Shown: positions 63,116 through 64,000 of the stretch, in pieces
Layout of the letters: every line of letters starts with the position of its first letter
Numbering within the stretch: position 1 is the first letter of the stretch
Source: Amyelois transitella
Lineage: Eukaryota > Arthropoda > Insecta > Lepidoptera > Pyralidae
Length of the DNA stretch: 64,000 nucleotides
NCBI RefSeq assembly: GCF_032362555.1
Contig: NC_083517.1
Coordinates: 6,158,001 to 6,222,000 of the forward strand
Reading direction: 5' to 3'
Program-made: the position numbers and the translations under genes
Notes under the pieces: model-generated
What the model saw: only the letters and a program-made list of their open reading frames with translations
Database searches by the model: none
Told to the model about the DNA's origin: nothing

Positions 63116-64000
63116 AATATAATTAAACGTCATCTAAAAAAAAGAAAAATGTATGAATAACATACTTCCACTTATTTCTCGAAAGAATTTAATTAAGTAA
63201 CTGAAATCAAATCTTTGTGCGATATTATTTATTAGACAGTACAGTGGCAGTAGTAACAATAACAAATTGATAATTAGGTATAACACAAACTGCCAACAGT
63301 TTGATAAGGATTTAGGGCGCAAGGCAAAGTTTCGAAATGCCCTTGGACTCGCCGAGTGCACCGCGATAGCGCAGAAACTGGTGTAATGAGAAATTTATCG
63401 AGGTTGCATACAACCGGTTCATATTCTTGAAGGTAGATACTATAAGTATCCGTTATTCATGATCATGAATATCGATGCAATCAGATAAGAATCTGATAAT
63501 CTGAACAGTGTTGGATGAAAAAGATTATACCCTACCCTGTTTCAATTATTTGAGAATGTGCTTATTAGTCAACAACTTCACACTAATTTAGACGAGTTTT
63601 TCGTTGATACATTGTAGAGGTGGTACACCTTTGTTTTAATTTCCTTTTTGAACACAAAGTTTAACGTTACTCATGCTAAGGAACTGAACCTGAAATGCAT
63701 TCTCATCTATTGTTGTATTGCAGAAGGTGTACGACTTGATGACTAACAAGTTTGTATAAAGTGGCGGTGGTTGGTTTACATTAGTGTAAGTAAATACAAC
63801 GCACGCGCATTGGTAGTTAATTTAAAACAATTAATGTCATAATCATAGTTGGACGGCTGCCCTTTGGACCACGTGTCGCTTGTTGTACAACGCTTTGCAT
63901 AATTAGGTTTACGCATTGCCTTAAAGGTATTGACGGTCTTTATCTTAGTAACCATCATCATCATCCTCCTGGCGATTGTTCCGATTGAGTCACCTTTCTG

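Larger units (their letters stand above)
57811..64000. other. Upstream region or first intron of the ABCG gene
   Basis: No exon encoding the ABCG N-terminus was recognised. It holds family A (57963-58140), family C (58505-58745), a GC-richer island of unknown nature (58150-58380), an E-box pair (60202-60213) and a LINE (61625-63115). The stretches 58750-60180, 60300-61600 and 63130-64000 show nothing recognised. Confidence 0.5.

Overview
This is a window of nuclear DNA from an insect, almost certainly a moth or butterfly. The DNA is AT-rich and intron-rich, with GT-AG splicing. Its retroposon, Helitron and Harbinger remnants are of lepidopteran style, and the host genes are insect-like (an essential myosin light chain, a Borderless-type Ig/FN3 cell-surface protein, YIPF6, a fused trehalose-6-phosphate synthase/phosphatase, and an ABCG half transporter). 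Every exon was placed by reading translations and splice sites by eye; no search was run.  Layout: (1) 459-1053, plus strand, last two coding exons of an Mlc-c-type light chain. (2) 2091-21975, plus strand, an 11-exon borderless-like gene (677 codons) whose 14.6-kb first intron carries most of the left-hand transposons. (3) Inside that intron, 8855-14064 is a complete PIF/Harbinger DNA transposon with terminal inverted repeats, a TCA target duplication, a 420-aa DDE transposase on the plus strand and a MADF/Myb-like partner on the minus strand. The two genes are interlocked: each terminal exon lies in the other's intron. The transposon is itself invaded by Helitron DNA (11385-13134). (4) 23563-26193, plus strand, six-exon YIPF6, convergent with (5) 43937-27767, minus strand, a 12-exon TPS gene (827 codons) with a GC-AG intron and a likely TATA promoter near 44155. 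Its introns hold a pogo-like element, a Tc1-like relic, a LINE tail and SINEs. (6) 43938-52058, an intergenic stretch with only repeat fragments. (7) 57810-52059, minus strand, ten exons of an ABCG transporter lacking the N-terminal exon(s). (8) 57811-64000, upstream/intron DNA holding a 5'-truncated RNase H-bearing LINE (61625-63115) with a 14-bp target duplication.  How the parts relate: the host genes serve separate roles (actomyosin, cell adhesion, Golgi trafficking, trehalose synthesis, lipid-type export) with no operon-like logic. The richest biology is the transposable element layer: an apparently intact Harbinger with interlocked genes, tandem head-to-tail Helitron ends, a pogo-like element keeping only its C-terminal zinc finger, and a SINE-like family whose 3' tail resembles that of a LINE in the same window. 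There are also relics of exon duplication in both the borderless and TPS genes.
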